A stretch of DNA of 38,305 nt from CAYFHQ01 sp964342805 (GTDB lineage Bacteria; Bacillota; Clostridia; Peptostreptococcales; Acidaminobacteraceae). The notes under the pieces were generated by a model. The model searched no databases. It was not told where the DNA came from and worked only from the letters and a program-made list of their open reading frames with translations. Of the stretch, positions 8,674-16,978 are shown piece by piece. The stretch lies in the NCBI GenBank assembly GCA_964342805.1, contig CAYFHQ010000025.1, positions 1 to 38,305 of the forward strand. Direction: 5' to 3'. Position numbers and translations under genes: made by a program. Positions within the stretch are counted from its first letter, which is position 1, and each line of letters begins with the position of its first letter.

Positions 8674-8683
8674 TTGTATATAC
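8674..8683. promoter_or_regulatory. Second copy of the MarR half-site, on the regulator side
   Basis: TTGTATATAC here is identical to the left arm of the operator at 8737-8763, 63 bases away. It lies about 30 bases upstream of the marR start and is preceded by TACAA 3 bases before. It is a likely autoregulatory site. Confidence 0.5.
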
Positions 8684-8707
8684 ATATACTGACATGGAAT
8701 GGTCCGC

Positions 8708-8763
8708 TTGACAAGTGGACAAAATCGGTATATTATTTGTATATACTATAGTTGTACATACAA
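8708..8763 (+). promoter_or_regulatory. MATE gene promoter with 27-base palindromic operator
   Basis: TTGACA (8708-8713), 17 bases, TATTAT (8731-8736) is a near-consensus promoter. Directly after the -10 box lies an inverted repeat, 8737-8763, with arms TTGTATATAC and GTACATACAA (9 of 10 positions symmetric) and a 7-base centre. A MarR dimer bound there would block transcription start. Confidence 0.75.
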
Positions 8764-8804
8764 ATGTTGTTTATACATTTTAAAGTCGGTTTGTGAGGTG
8801 TATG

Positions 8805-10196
8805 ATGGGTTCTGTTCAATCTCAAGTCTTGTCCACTCTAAAAAAAATGGTCCTGCCCACCATGTCGGGCATGGTGGTGACCTTTCTATTTCAATTGGTT
8901 GACACCTTTTTCATAGGTCAACTGGGCATGGAACAATTGGCTGCAGTGGGGTTTACCTACCCCCTCTACTTTGGTGTCGTCAGCCTCTTCATGGGACTGA
9001 CAACAGGCGTTGGTGCGGCTGTGGGTCAGACCTTTGGTAAAAAGGACGAGCAGGGGGTCAAGGAAAGTACCAGTCTTTCTATTCTCCTTACGGTTGTCTT
9101 GTCCCTAGGTATGTCCTGGTTGCTCCTCCAGGTCCGTCACCCCCTCTATGGATTATTGGGGGCCTCGACCAACTTAGTTCCCTATATTGATGAGTACATG
9201 GTCATTATACTTACGGGTATGCCCCTCCTGCTTATTACCCTGACCAGTATTGCTGGCCTTCGGGCAACGGGAAACGCCTTGGTCCCTGAGCTAATGATGG
9301 CCTTTGGAGGTCTTGTTAACTTGGTTCTCGACTATGTCCTAATCTTTGGTGTCGGTCCCTTCCCAGCCATGGGGATTGCAGGCGCAGCCCTGGCCACGGC
9401 CATTTCCTGGGGTGTGGTTTTGGTCTCTGTTGGCCTCCTTATGGTCTACAAGAAGCAGTGGACCCTTCGTATTCCCCTGAACCACCTGTTACGGTGGTCC
9501 AAACTGATCTTCCAAGTGGCCCTACCGGCCATGGGAGTCCAGGTAATCCTCCCCCTGGCAACGGCTTTTATCACCCGCTACGTGTCCATGTCAGGACCTG
9601 AGGCCGTGGCTGCCTTTGGTATTGCTACCAAAATTGAAACCCTCGGTTCAACCTTGATCCTTGCCATGGGTGTGGTACTAGTTCCTGTTGCTGCAACCCA
9701 TTATGGGGCCAAGGAACAGGCCCACTTGGAAGCAGTCGTTGCCCAGTCCGGTAAGATTTCCACCTACTGGTCCTTGGTTCTATACGGTCTACTCCTGGTC
9801 TTTGCCAACCCCATTGCCCGGATTTTCACCCAGGCCCCTCAGGTTGTGGCCCACACAGCCCTCTATCTACGAATTGTTGGTGCGTCATACCCCCTAATGG
9901 GGATCGCCCTGATTACCAATGCCCTCTTCAACGGTGTTGACCAGCCTTTGTCCGCTTTGAAAATCACCTTGGTCAAGTATGTAGCCATTTTGATCCCCGC
10001 CTTGCTTATAGGCGCTCGGGCAGGAACTCCTGGTATTTGGATTGCCCTGGCCATTACCCATGTCCTGGGTGGCCTGGTAGCTGCCCGGTCCTTCACCCGG
10101 TGGTTATGGTCACAAAAATCAGCTATTGCTGACGTGAGCTTACTCGAGGAGTATGGGAATGACCTCAAGCGGTTTGTTGGTAAGCTGAGACGATAG
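8805..10196 (+). CDS. MATE family multidrug/cation exporter
   Basis: This 463-residue polytopic protein has about 12 membrane helices in two homologous halves, as in MATE (multi antimicrobial extrusion) transporters that expel organic cations in exchange for Na+ or H+. Family signs include TMSGMVVTFLFQLVDTFFIGQLGMEQLAAVGF near the N terminus (residues about 18-48), and GAAVGQTFGKKDEQG and GLRATGNALVPELMMAFGGLVNLVLDYVLIF in the first half, with the matching second-half repeat VAAFGIATKIETLGSTLILAMG. GAGG lies 6 bases before the ATG at 8805; an ATG one codon earlier and a GTG at 8793 are alternatives. It is divergent to the MarR gene and probably under its control. Confidence 0.95.
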   Translation: MGSVQSQVLSTLKKMVLPTMSGMVVTFLFQLVDTFFIGQLGMEQLAAVGFTYPLYFGVVSLFMGLTTGVGAAVGQTFGKKDEQGVKESTSLSILLTVVLSLGMSWLLLQVRHPLYGLLGASTNLVPYIDEYMVIILTGMPLLLITLTSIAGLRATGNALVPELMMAFGGLVNLVLDYVLIFGVGPFPAMGIAGAALATAISWGVVLVSVGLLMVYKKQWTLRIPLNHLLRWSKLIFQVALPAMGVQVILPLATAFITRYVSMSGPEAVAAFGIATKIETLGSTLILAMGVVLVPVAATHYGAKEQAHLEAVVAQSGKISTYWSLVLYGLLLVFANPIARIFTQAPQVVAHTALYLRIVGASYPLMGIALITNALFNGVDQPLSALKITLVKYVAILIPALLIGARAGTPGIWIALAITHVLGGLVAARSFTRWLWSQKSAIADVSLLEEYGNDLKRFVGKLRR

Positions 10197-10215
10197 TACA
10201 TTTATTCCACTAAAA

Positions 10216-10241
10216 AACCCCCAACCATTTGGTTGGGGGTT
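10216..10241. terminator. Bidirectional terminator between MATE and cold-shock genes
   Basis: A perfect 11-base stem AACCCCCAACC/GGTTGGGGGTT with loop ATTT. It has an A run on the left and TTTAATT on the right, so it can serve both converging genes. Confidence 0.92.
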
Positions 10242-10264
10242 TAATTACATACATTCCTATTTAA

Positions 10265-10465
10265 TTAAACAGAAGTGATGTTTTCAGCTTGAGGACCCTT
10301 TGGACCTTCAGCTACAGTGAAAGTTACCTTTTCGCCTTCTTCAAGCGTTCTGTAACCTTCCTTGTTGATTTGTGTGAAGTGAGCGAAAACATCGTTTCCG
10401 TCTTCACCAGTAATGAATCCGTAACCCTTTTCAGCGTTGAACCATTTAACTGTACCATTCATCAT
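10265..10465 (-). CDS. Cold-shock protein (CspA/CspB family)
   Basis: This 66-residue single cold-shock domain binds single-stranded RNA/DNA and acts as an RNA chaperone. The nucleic-acid-binding motifs KGYGFI (RNP1) and VFAHFTQI (RNP2) are intact, and the typical ending GPKGPQAENI is present. Length matches the family. AGGAGG lies 8 bases before the ATG at 10465; the next codon is also ATG, so translation might begin at either. The gene is alone, with about 190 bases of upstream sequence before the next gene, as expected for csp genes with long leaders; no specific leader motif could be assigned. Confidence 0.97.
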   Translation of the reverse strand: MMNGTVKWFNAEKGYGFITGEDGNDVFAHFTQINKEGYRTLEEGEKVTFTVAEGPKGPQAENITSV

Positions 10466-10615
10466 AATGAATACCTCCTAATTTTATTTCCTTAACTACA
10501 AGGTAAAGCTTCAATAAAATTTCATCGAGGCAGGTACATGTTGACACACACACCAGAAACATCGGAAATACTTTATTTGAACGATTTACATTTCATTAAG
10601 GTTCTCCAGTATTGT

Positions 10616-10649
10616 AACATGGGCTTTTGAAAAATGCAAACCCCATGTT
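10616..10649 (-). terminator. Hairpin after the nitroreductase-like gene
   Basis: The arms AACATGGG and CCCATGTT (10616-10623, 10642-10649) pair perfectly just after the stop at 10657. The 3' side has no T run, so it may be a weak terminator or a 3' end stabiliser. Confidence 0.5.
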
Positions 10650-10656
10650 ATTTATA

Positions 10657-11490
10657 TTACAAATTTGGGAAAAAGCTTTCCACGTAGACGTAGCCTGCCC
10701 TCTGAGGGGGGTCTATGGTCTTCCATACCCCCTTTAATCCCATTTCTTTGCATGTCTCCTTGAAATGACAGCGACCAATGCCCATGTCATTGTAACCCAG
10801 GTATATCCGCTGGCCCTTCTTTATGGCGGCGTATTTTTCTACAATATAAAAGTCAAATCGCTCGCCAACTTTGACAACCCGCCAGGGTTGCATGTTGACT
10901 GCCGAAGGGGCAAGCCTGAGCATTTCCAAGGCCTGGGCGTAGTCTCCAGCCTGGTCATGGGTTAGCGGCCTTTCAAAAGACTCAAAATAGAACAGTTCCT
11001 CCCAGGTTTTCCGTTGGTCCGACCGGGCAAAAGAGGAGGACATCCGCTCCAGAAGGCGCTTTTTGGGTGCCCCATGGCCAATAGGTGAGATAATGGCAAC
11101 GGTTTCGTCTGCTCCTAAGTCCACAGCCTTTTCCACGTCAGCAAGACTGTAGGTCCCTGCCATCCAGCAAGTGCCCAAGCCCATGGACGTGGCTGTGAGA
11201 ATAATCCGTTCAAAGGCCTCTGCAAAGTCCATGGCCACCCTTTTGTTGGCATGGTCTTCTTTGTGGACAATCCCCACCAAATACTGATTGGCCCCCTTGA
11301 TCATTCCATAGGTCCCTAGCTTGACCCCTTGTCCGAATGACTTGTCCAAGTAGGCAAAGCGAAAGGCCGTGGTGGAAGATTGGGTCAGTAGGTCCTGAAG
11401 CGCATCTTTCACTGGGGCTTCTAAGGCCTTGGGTAAAAAGGTACGAACAGAATGTCTCTTTTGAATGGCTTCTATCATGGAATAGGTCAT
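10657..11490 (-). CDS. Nitroreductase-like protein (putative TM nitroreductase type)
   Basis: This 277-residue protein begins with MIEAIQKRHSVRTF, the FMN-phosphate-binding start of nitroreductases. It continues with a duplicated-looking nitroreductase fold: GLGTCWMAGTY in the first half and LRLAPSAVNMQPWRVVK in the second. That split arrangement matches the 'putative TM nitroreductase' family, found mostly in anaerobic Firmicutes; the name is misleading, as no clear membrane helix is visible here. Members are expected to bind FMN and reduce small molecules with NAD(P)H, but substrates are mostly unknown. AAGGAG lies 8 bases before the ATG. It is divergent from the helicase gene. Confidence 0.88.
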   Translation of the reverse strand: MTYSMIEAIQKRHSVRTFLPKALEAPVKDALQDLLTQSSTTAFRFAYLDKSFGQGVKLGTYGMIKGANQYLVGIVHKEDHANKRVAMDFAEAFERIILTATSMGLGTCWMAGTYSLADVEKAVDLGADETVAIISPIGHGAPKKRLLERMSSSFARSDQRKTWEELFYFESFERPLTHDQAGDYAQALEMLRLAPSAVNMQPWRVVKVGERFDFYIVEKYAAIKKGQRIYLGYNDMGIGRCHFKETCKEMGLKGVWKTIDPPQRAGYVYVESFFPNL

Positions 11491-11543
11491 GGGGAGTCTC
11501 CTTAAGGTATTTTCTCTATTTTACCATGGTTGGTCTCAGTCTG

Positions 11544-11572
11544 CTGGACTCTCCTTGAATGTCTGATATAAT
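11544..11572 (+). promoter_or_regulatory. Promoter of the DEAD-box helicase gene
   Basis: TATAAT at 11567-11572 is preceded by TGA (extended -10). A weak -35, CTGGAC at 11544-11549, is 17 bases away. The ATG is about 35 bases downstream. Confidence 0.6.
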
Positions 11573-11606
11573 AGGACGTTAGCACAAGAGATTGAGAGGA
11601 CAAGAT

Positions 11607-12857
11607 ATGTCATTTTATAAATTAGGAATTAAAAGCGACTTGGTTTACGCCTTGGAAACCCTAGGGATCGAGTCTCCAACGCCCATCCAAAGTTTGGCCA
11701 TCCCTCCGATTTTAAAAGGGAATGACCTTTTGGCAGAGGCCCAAACCGGTACAGGGAAAACCCTGGCCTTTTTACTCCCCCTCTTCCAGGCCATTGACCC
11801 TGACAAGAAGGCTATTCAGGCCTTAATCGTGACCCCAACGCGGGAGCTGGCCATCCAGATCACTGACATCGCCCGTCAGCTGGCTCAATTCAAGCCCCTA
11901 GGCATATTGGCTGCCTATGGCGGCCAGGATATCAAGGCCCAGCTTAAAACCCTACAAGACGACGTCCACCTGATCATAGGAACACCAGGACGTTTACTGG
12001 ACCATATGGACCGTCAGACGACCTCCTACGACCACTTAAAGGTTTTGGTGGTCGACGAAGCCGACCAAATCTTCAACATCGGTTTCCAGCGGGAAATGGG
12101 CTTGATCGTCAAGGGCCTCCCCCGTAAAAAGCAAACCCTTTGCTTCTCAGCGACCCTGAGCCATAAGGTGGACGAGTTTTCAACCACCTTCTTGAAAAAT
12201 CCAGTAGAAGTAAAAGCCCCAAGGGAACGGTTAACTTTGGACAATATCGAGCAGAAAGTGGTCATGACCACCAGCAAGTGGAAGTTTGAAGTTTTGACTG
12301 ATTTCATCCGTGAGGAGCACCCCCGAAAGGCCATAGTCTTTTGCAGGACACGTAAGGGGTCCATGTCCTTGTACGAGGAAATGAAGGCTGCTGGCTACCG
12401 GGTAGACGTCCTCCACGGGGCCCTGACCCAAGGAAAACGAGAACGGGTTATGAAGGCTTACAAGGCAGGAAAATTGGAGCTTCTTGTGGCTACTGATGTG
12501 GCTGCTCGGGGGCTAGACATTCCATACGTGACCCATGTCTTCAATTACAACTTGCCTGACGAACCAGAAAGTTATGTCCACCGAATTGGACGCACCGGCC
12601 GAGCCGGTGAAAGGGGTGTGGCCATTACTATCTATACCAAAAAGGACCACGGCCGCCTTGCTGCCATTGAGGATTTTATTGATATGAAAATCCAGCGGAT
12701 TAATCGAATGACGCCTCCTGAGGGTACCACGTCTGCGCCTTCTGCAGCACCCCATATAAAGAAGGAAACCGACGAGATCAGTAAGGAACAAAGACGCCTG
12801 GACAACATTAAGCGGTCCAAGGCTAGAAACCAATTTCGTGGGCGACGGAAGAAGTAA
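11607..12857 (+). CDS. DEAD-box ATP-dependent RNA helicase
   Basis: This 416-residue helicase unwinds RNA duplexes, typically in ribosome assembly, RNA decay or cold adaptation. All core motifs are present in order: Q-motif region (SPTPIQSLAIP), motif I AQTGTGKT, Ia PTRELA, Ib TPGRLLDH, II DEAD, III SAT, IV IVFCRTRKG, V TDVAARGLD and VI HRIGRTGRAG. The C-terminal tail of about 45 residues is basic (KRSKARNQFRGRRKK) and probably binds RNA non-specifically. AGAGGA lies 6 bases before ATG 11607; an in-frame TTG at 11592 is a poorer choice. A cold-shock gene lies 1.1 kb away, but the two are not in one operon. Confidence 0.97.
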   Translation: MSFYKLGIKSDLVYALETLGIESPTPIQSLAIPPILKGNDLLAEAQTGTGKTLAFLLPLFQAIDPDKKAIQALIVTPTRELAIQITDIARQLAQFKPLGILAAYGGQDIKAQLKTLQDDVHLIIGTPGRLLDHMDRQTTSYDHLKVLVVDEADQIFNIGFQREMGLIVKGLPRKKQTLCFSATLSHKVDEFSTTFLKNPVEVKAPRERLTLDNIEQKVVMTTSKWKFEVLTDFIREEHPRKAIVFCRTRKGSMSLYEEMKAAGYRVDVLHGALTQGKRERVMKAYKAGKLELLVATDVAARGLDIPYVTHVFNYNLPDEPESYVHRIGRTGRAGERGVAITIYTKKDHGRLAAIEDFIDMKIQRINRMTPPEGTTSAPSAAPHIKKETDEISKEQRRLDNIKRSKARNQFRGRRKK

Positions 12858-12871
12858 AACTACAACAACAA

Positions 12872-12915
12872 AAGCCACGATTCCTAGGGAACAAATCCCA
12901 TGGGAATCGTGGCTT
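12872..12915. terminator. Terminator after the DEAD-box gene
   Basis: A 13-base perfect stem AAGCCACGATTCC/GGAATCGTGGCTT with a flanking A run and TATTTA. It lies just after the helicase stop and could also end the converging exporter operon. Confidence 0.88.
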
Positions 12916-12967
12916 ATTTACTTGAAATCAATCTGTTTTTTTACTTGTGGCCACTGACAGTCTCACC

Positions 12968-13174
12968 CTATAGGGTGAACAACCATACACCCAATGCTGC
13001 AAACAAGACTGCCCATACATAGAAGAAGATCACTGTTCCCTTCTCGCCCATGAGCTTCACAAACATTTGGATCTTGCCTAGGGACCATAATTTTTCTGGT
13101 TTCTTCACTGCCAACCAAACGACCATAGCTGCGTAGAGTAGGGCCAAGAGACCCAATAGTGGATAAATGTTCAT
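12968..13174 (-). CDS. Small two-helix membrane protein of the ABC exporter operon
   Basis: This 68-residue protein has two hydrophobic helices (about 3-23 and 47-67) joined by a short basic loop with KKPEKLWSLGKIQMFVKLMGEKG. I do not recognise a family with certainty; short proteins of this look occur after ABC-2 exporter genes in Firmicutes. AAGGAGGGG lies about 6 bases before the ATG. It starts 12 bases after the second permease stop, so it is the last gene of the TetR-controlled operon. It may be an accessory subunit, but this is inference. Confidence 0.85.
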   Translation of the reverse strand: MNIYPLLGLLALLYAAMVVWLAVKKPEKLWSLGKIQMFVKLMGEKGTVIFFYVWAVLFAALGVWLFTL

Positions 13175-13186
13175 ACGTACCCCTCC

Positions 13187-14185
13187 TTATTTCAACCCTG
13201 ATTTAATCTTTGGTGCCAAGTAGGCAAAGACCACACTACTTAGCAAGACAACAATACCACCATACAATAGAATTTGAGTCCATTCTGCTGTATAGGACAA
13301 GATTGCGTCATTACCCTTATATGCCCAATAGTACGGAATCCAGTAGAAGAGGAACTGCCACTTGTCGGACAGTAGCTCAATGGCCAGAACCGCACCAATA
13401 ATAGGTAGGAACAACATCTTTATACCCGCTGCAGCGTTCATGACATCATCGTTCTTAATGCCTTCAATGAAACCTACCACGATGGTTAGGATCATGGTTG
13501 TGCCAATCATGAAGAGCATTTGGCCCATGTTGACGTTGCCAAAGCCCAGTATGAAGAGACTGCCGATGATCCCGACAATGGGGATGATCAGGCCAAGAAT
13601 ACACTTGCCTATGATGTACTGCATGGAAGACACAGGTGTTACTTGGACTGCGCTTATGGTATTGTCTGCCTTCTCCTGCACAATGTTAATGGTAATCAAC
13701 ATACCGCCCAGAACCGAAGTCAAAAGGATCAGGATGTTGGCATAGAGTTTTTTCATTGGTGGTACTGTTTCACCAAACTCATGGATGACCGCATTGGTGT
13801 CCTCGAACTTAGAGTCCAGTTGGTAAAGAGACACAATGCTCTTGGCAAATTCAACACTACCCTCAGGTTCATTGCCCTGGGTCAAGATGGTTTCCTTGCC
13901 GTCTTCCATGACTATACCGATCATGGCGTCCCGTCTAAGCACTCGTTCTTCTAAGCTTTCTCTTGAAGAAAAGACCTCCACCTTAGCCACCTGCTTCATA
14001 TACTCAACCTGGTCCTGGGGTGCCGTGTCCATTAGGGCCAGGTTCACCGTTGTGTCATTGATCCCCGGAGCAATCAGGTTGATGATCACCGCCAGGAGCA
14101 AGGGATAAACCACAATGACCAGGGACAGGGCGTCCCGAGACGTGACCTTGAGGTCACGGGCGAACAGTTTCCATATCTTTCCCAT
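13187..14185 (-). CDS. ABC-2 type exporter permease (second)
   Basis: This 332-residue protein has one N-terminal membrane helix (about 20-40), an extracytoplasmic domain to about 155, then five helices in the C-terminal half, the ABC-2 (type V) permease topology seen in drug, antibiotic and lipid exporters. The segment NIVQEKADNTISAVQVTPVSSMQYIIGKCIL is the ABC-2 signature loop contacting the ATPase. AAGGAGG precedes the ATG, and the gene starts 12 bases after the first permease. With the first permease it probably forms a heterodimer. Substrate unknown. Confidence 0.9.
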   Translation of the reverse strand: MGKIWKLFARDLKVTSRDALSLVIVVYPLLLAVIINLIAPGINDTTVNLALMDTAPQDQVEYMKQVAKVEVFSSRESLEERVLRRDAMIGIVMEDGKETILTQGNEPEGSVEFAKSIVSLYQLDSKFEDTNAVIHEFGETVPPMKKLYANILILLTSVLGGMLITINIVQEKADNTISAVQVTPVSSMQYIIGKCILGLIIPIVGIIGSLFILGFGNVNMGQMLFMIGTTMILTIVVGFIEGIKNDDVMNAAAGIKMLFLPIIGAVLAIELLSDKWQFLFYWIPYYWAYKGNDAILSYTAEWTQILLYGGIVVLLSSVVFAYLAPKIKSGLK

Positions 14186-14197
14186 AGTAACCTCCTT

Positions 14198-15319
14198 TTA
14201 AATGGTCAAGGTTTTCTTAAATCGATAGTTGGCGAATAGGAACAAGACCACACCACCTGCTAGCAGTATGCCACTTGCCGTGAGGACATAGTTGAGGTCT
14301 CCCCCTGTGAGCATAGCCTCTTTAAAGCCCTGGATCATGGGGTGGGTTGGAATGTACTGGACCCATGTTGGTTGCCAGGATGGCATAAAGTAAGCAATGC
14401 TAGGTAGGGCCAAGACAATGATCAGGGCATAAAAGACGCCAAAGGACTGGATCATGTCATCGTAATAACTGGTCAAAACCATGCCTAAAGTAGTCAGGAA
14501 GAAGTTTGAAGTCAAGAAGATGGCTGCAAACATAAAGTAGTTGATCCTGAGTCCTAGGAGGGGAATGACAATCAGTAAACTGGTGCCCAGACCCACAGTC
14601 ATCAGCATAAGAGACTTGCTGAGCAAGTACTGCCATACGGAGGCCGCCGTAACAGCGTAAGCCTTAATGACCCCTTCAGCCTTATCAAGGAAGATATAGG
14701 CTGCCACGATAAACATACCCATGAGACTGCCGTTGAAGGCGATGACCACGGGTAGTACATTGTCGCGGTCTGACAAGGGGTCTACCCCCGCCTCTAGGGA
14801 CTTGACTGGAAGGGCGTCCATTTGCTCCAGTAAGACCTCAGGCAACTCAATGTGATAGACGCTCAAAAGGTTCTTAACCCGTTGGCTCTCATAGCCCTGC
14901 AGATAATAGGTGTAGTTGAGTTCAAAATTCTCGTCCATGGCAATAATGGCACCAATGTTCCGCTCATTTTTTGCCAGGGCAATCATGTCTTCCAGTTCAG
15001 AAATAAAGTAGATTTCCTTTTCATTGGTTACATAGAGTTCGGCAGTGATGGTCTTGTCATTGACCTCCAGCTCCACAAACTCAGCCTTGCCGTCCAGGTC
15101 AGGGTCCTTTTCACTTTCTAGAATATCCGAACGGGTCTCTTCCACCAAGAACTCAGGCCCATCAAAGTAGAGGTACTCCACCTTTTGGGACGAGAAATTC
15201 TCAGGGATCACAAAGATAAACAGAAAGAGGATCAAGAGAGACATGCCCACTTCGATATAAAAGTAGAAACTCTTGGACGCAAGCTTAATTTCCTTTAAAA
15301 AGCTGTGCCAGACTTTCAT
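14198..15319 (-). CDS. ABC-2 type exporter permease (first)
   Basis: This 373-residue protein has the same layout: an N-terminal helix (about 20-43), a large extracytoplasmic region to about 195, and six hydrophobic helices after it, with KAEGVIKAYAVTAASVWQYLLSKSL as the ATPase-contact segment. The start is ATG 15319, one base after the ATPase stop; an upstream in-frame TTG sits too close to the GGGAG site. It pairs with the second permease to form the membrane channel. The low similarity of the two permeases in the outer domains suggests a heterodimer. Substrate unknown. Confidence 0.88.
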   Translation of the reverse strand: MKVWHSFLKEIKLASKSFYFYIEVGMSLLILFLFIFVIPENFSSQKVEYLYFDGPEFLVEETRSDILESEKDPDLDGKAEFVELEVNDKTITAELYVTNEKEIYFISELEDMIALAKNERNIGAIIAMDENFELNYTYYLQGYESQRVKNLLSVYHIELPEVLLEQMDALPVKSLEAGVDPLSDRDNVLPVVIAFNGSLMGMFIVAAYIFLDKAEGVIKAYAVTAASVWQYLLSKSLMLMTVGLGTSLLIVIPLLGLRINYFMFAAIFLTSNFFLTTLGMVLTSYYDDMIQSFGVFYALIIVLALPSIAYFMPSWQPTWVQYIPTHPMIQGFKEAMLTGGDLNYVLTASGILLAGGVVLFLFANYRFKKTLTI

Positions 15320-15320
15320 A

Positions 15321-16175
15321 TTAAACAAGCTCCCTTCCGGTTACCTTGATAAAGATTTCTTCCAGTGTAGCTTCCTTGGTGTGCATGGTTTGAATTTCAT
15401 GTTGGTCTAAAACCTTTTTCAGCTTTTCCTTGTCTTCCGCCAGAATGGTTGAAAAGGACTCCTTAATAACCTCGCCGTTCACAAGGTACTCCACTTCCAC
15501 CAACTGTTCCCCGTATTGGAGTTTAAGGTTTTTAGGAGAGTCGATCAACTTGATCTCACCATCAACAATAAAAGCAACCCGGTCACACAGTTCGTCGGCA
15601 ATGTGCATGTTGTGGGTGGTCAAGAAAATGGTGACCCCCTTCTTGTTCTCCTCGCGGATTATGTCCTTAATGGTTGAAGCAATAGCCGGGTCCAGACCCG
15701 TTGTAGGCTCATCTAGGAACCAAATGGTTGGGTTGTTAATCAGAGAACGGGCAAAGGTCAGCCTGTGCTTCATACCCTTGGAAAACTCTCCAGCCTTTAT
15801 GTCTTCTTTGCCGTCCAGACCCACCATTTTGATCAGATCCATGGGATTCCGCGTCTCCACGTCAAAGAGCTTGCGGTAAAACTCCAGATTTTCCAGGGCT
15901 GTCATTTTGCTGTAGACATTGGATTGCTCAAATGACACACCAATCTGGTTGAACATGGCTCGGTCACCGTCTTTGACATTGTAGTCACCCACGGTAACCT
16001 CACCATTTTGCAGTTCCAAAAGGCCAGTGATTACGCCCTGTGTAGTGGACTTGCCTGCACCAGATGGTCCAAGAAAACCGAAGATTTCGCCCTTGGCGAT
16101 TTCGAAGTTCACATTGTCCACGGCATATGCCTTGTCCTTGTTGTACGAATGATACAGTCCAGAAACTTTAATCAT
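15321..16175 (-). CDS. ABC exporter ATP-binding protein
   Basis: This 284-residue ATPase powers the two ABC-2 permeases. Walker A GPSGAGKS is at residues 36-43. The signature region reads GEFSKGMKHRL, the Walker B WFLDEPTTGLDP, and the switch histidine lies in TTHNMH. A C-terminal extension of about 70 residues is typical of exporters of the CcmA/drug type. GGGGGGAGGAAAAGAA precedes ATG 16175. Its start overlaps the TetR stop by 8 bases, so it is probably translationally coupled to the regulator. It is the second gene of a five-gene operon. Confidence 0.95.
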   Translation of the reverse strand: MIKVSGLYHSYNKDKAYAVDNVNFEIAKGEIFGFLGPSGAGKSTTQGVITGLLELQNGEVTVGDYNVKDGDRAMFNQIGVSFEQSNVYSKMTALENLEFYRKLFDVETRNPMDLIKMVGLDGKEDIKAGEFSKGMKHRLTFARSLINNPTIWFLDEPTTGLDPAIASTIKDIIREENKKGVTIFLTTHNMHIADELCDRVAFIVDGEIKLIDSPKNLKLQYGEQLVEVEYLVNGEVIKESFSTILAEDKEKLKKVLDQHEIQTMHTKEATLEEIFIKVTGRELV

Positions 16176-16812
16176 TTCTTTTCCTCCCCCCACGACTTAC
16201 GCCATATAAGATCATATCGATATACCCCTGGGCCAGGTCCATAAGGTCCCGTTCAAAGGTAAACTCGCCTTTCACATTGTTCACATAATACTCGATGGTG
16301 GTCCGGTTGAGTTCAGCCAAGACATGACTCAAGTACACAGGGTCAATATCCTCGTCAACCTCCCCATTTTCAATGCCCTTTCGGATCAGGTGTTCATAGA
16401 TGGAATAGGAGGCGTGCATATTGTCTCCCAGCAAATCAATGATCACCGGGTGGTCCTTGTTCTTCAAGATCACGTCACCCAGCCGACCCCACTCAGGGTG
16501 CTCGATGGCATACTGGAGGCCACTACTAAAGAGGGCCTTCATGGAGTCTCCAAAAGACTTGGTCCCTATGTCATTCAAGCTGTTAGCCATAAAAGCCAAC
16601 TTCTGTTCCTTAACCAAGTCAAGTAAATGGCGAAGAACGTCTTTTTTGTCTTCAAAATACTGATAAAAACTCCCTTTGGAAATGCCAGACTCCTTCACAA
16701 TCCGATTGGTACTGGCTTTATCATACCCAAAATCCACAAACTCTTTCAGGGCAACCAACTCAATCCGCCGACGTTTTTCCAAGGGCAAGTTATAAAAAGT
16801 TTCCTTTGGCAA
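16168..16812 (-). CDS. TetR family regulator of the ABC exporter operon, TTG start
   Basis: This 214-residue protein has an N-terminal TetR helix-turn-helix (about residues 12-55) with ALKEFVDFGYDKASTNRIVKESGISKGSFYQYFEDKKDVL, a very typical sequence. The C-terminal helical domain would bind a ligand. The start is TTG at 16812: AGGAGGTGAAGG is well placed before it. The gene leads the exporter operon and lies directly downstream of a near-consensus promoter covered by a four-unit palindrome array, so autorepression together with the exporter is likely. Ligand unknown; by family analogy the exported compound may be the inducer. Confidence 0.95.
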   Translation of the reverse strand: MPKETFYNLPLEKRRRIELVALKEFVDFGYDKASTNRIVKESGISKGSFYQYFEDKKDVLRHLLDLVKEQKLAFMANSLNDIGTKSFGDSMKALFSSGLQYAIEHPEWGRLGDVILKNKDHPVIIDLLGDNMHASYSIYEHLIRKGIENGEVDEDIDPVYLSHVLAELNRTTIEYYVNNVKGEFTFERDLMDLAQGYIDMILYGVSRGGRKRND

Positions 16813-16837
16813 TCCTTCACCTCCTTTATGACGGTGG

Positions 16838-16897
16838 CGTCATGCGACCATCAGGTCATGTGACCTCGGGGTCGTATGACCTCTTGGTCACATTGTA
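16838..16897. promoter_or_regulatory. Four-unit tandem operator array, 16-base period
   Basis: Four 12-base imperfect palindromes start at 16838, 16854, 16870 and 16886, exactly 16 bases apart with 4-base spacers: CGTCATGCGACC, GGTCATGTGACC, GGTCGTATGACC, GGTCACATTGTA. The consensus is GGTCRnnTGACC; unit 2 has perfect 5-base arms. A possible half-unit (TATGACG) continues the phase at 16827-16833. The fourth unit overlaps the -10 box of the TetR operon promoter; the others cover the transcribed leader. Binding by the TetR protein is inference. Confidence 0.75.
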
Positions 16898-16920
16898 CAC
16901 CCAAACGAGTTATCTGTCAA
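16892..16920 (-). promoter_or_regulatory. Promoter of the TetR/ABC exporter operon
   Basis: On the minus strand TTGACA (16920-16915), 17 bases, TACAAT (16897-16892): near consensus. Transcription would start near 16885, inside the operator array. Confidence 0.8.
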
Positions 16921-16943
16921 TTCTCGGTTTTTTCCCCTATACT
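16914..16943 (+). promoter_or_regulatory. Candidate promoter of the phosphatase gene
   Basis: CTGTCA (16914-16919), 18 bases, TATACT (16938-16943), about 35 bases before the ATG. Its -35 box overlaps that of the divergent TetR promoter, so the two may interfere. Confidence 0.5.
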
Positions 16944-16978
16944 ATCAATAGAGTTTCCAAGGTGAAAAGGAGCCATTC

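Noticed and set aside
16838..16897. The regular repeats considered as a CRISPR array
   Set aside because: Units are 12-base palindromes with 4-base spacers and overlap a promoter, which is operator geometry, and no cas genes are present.
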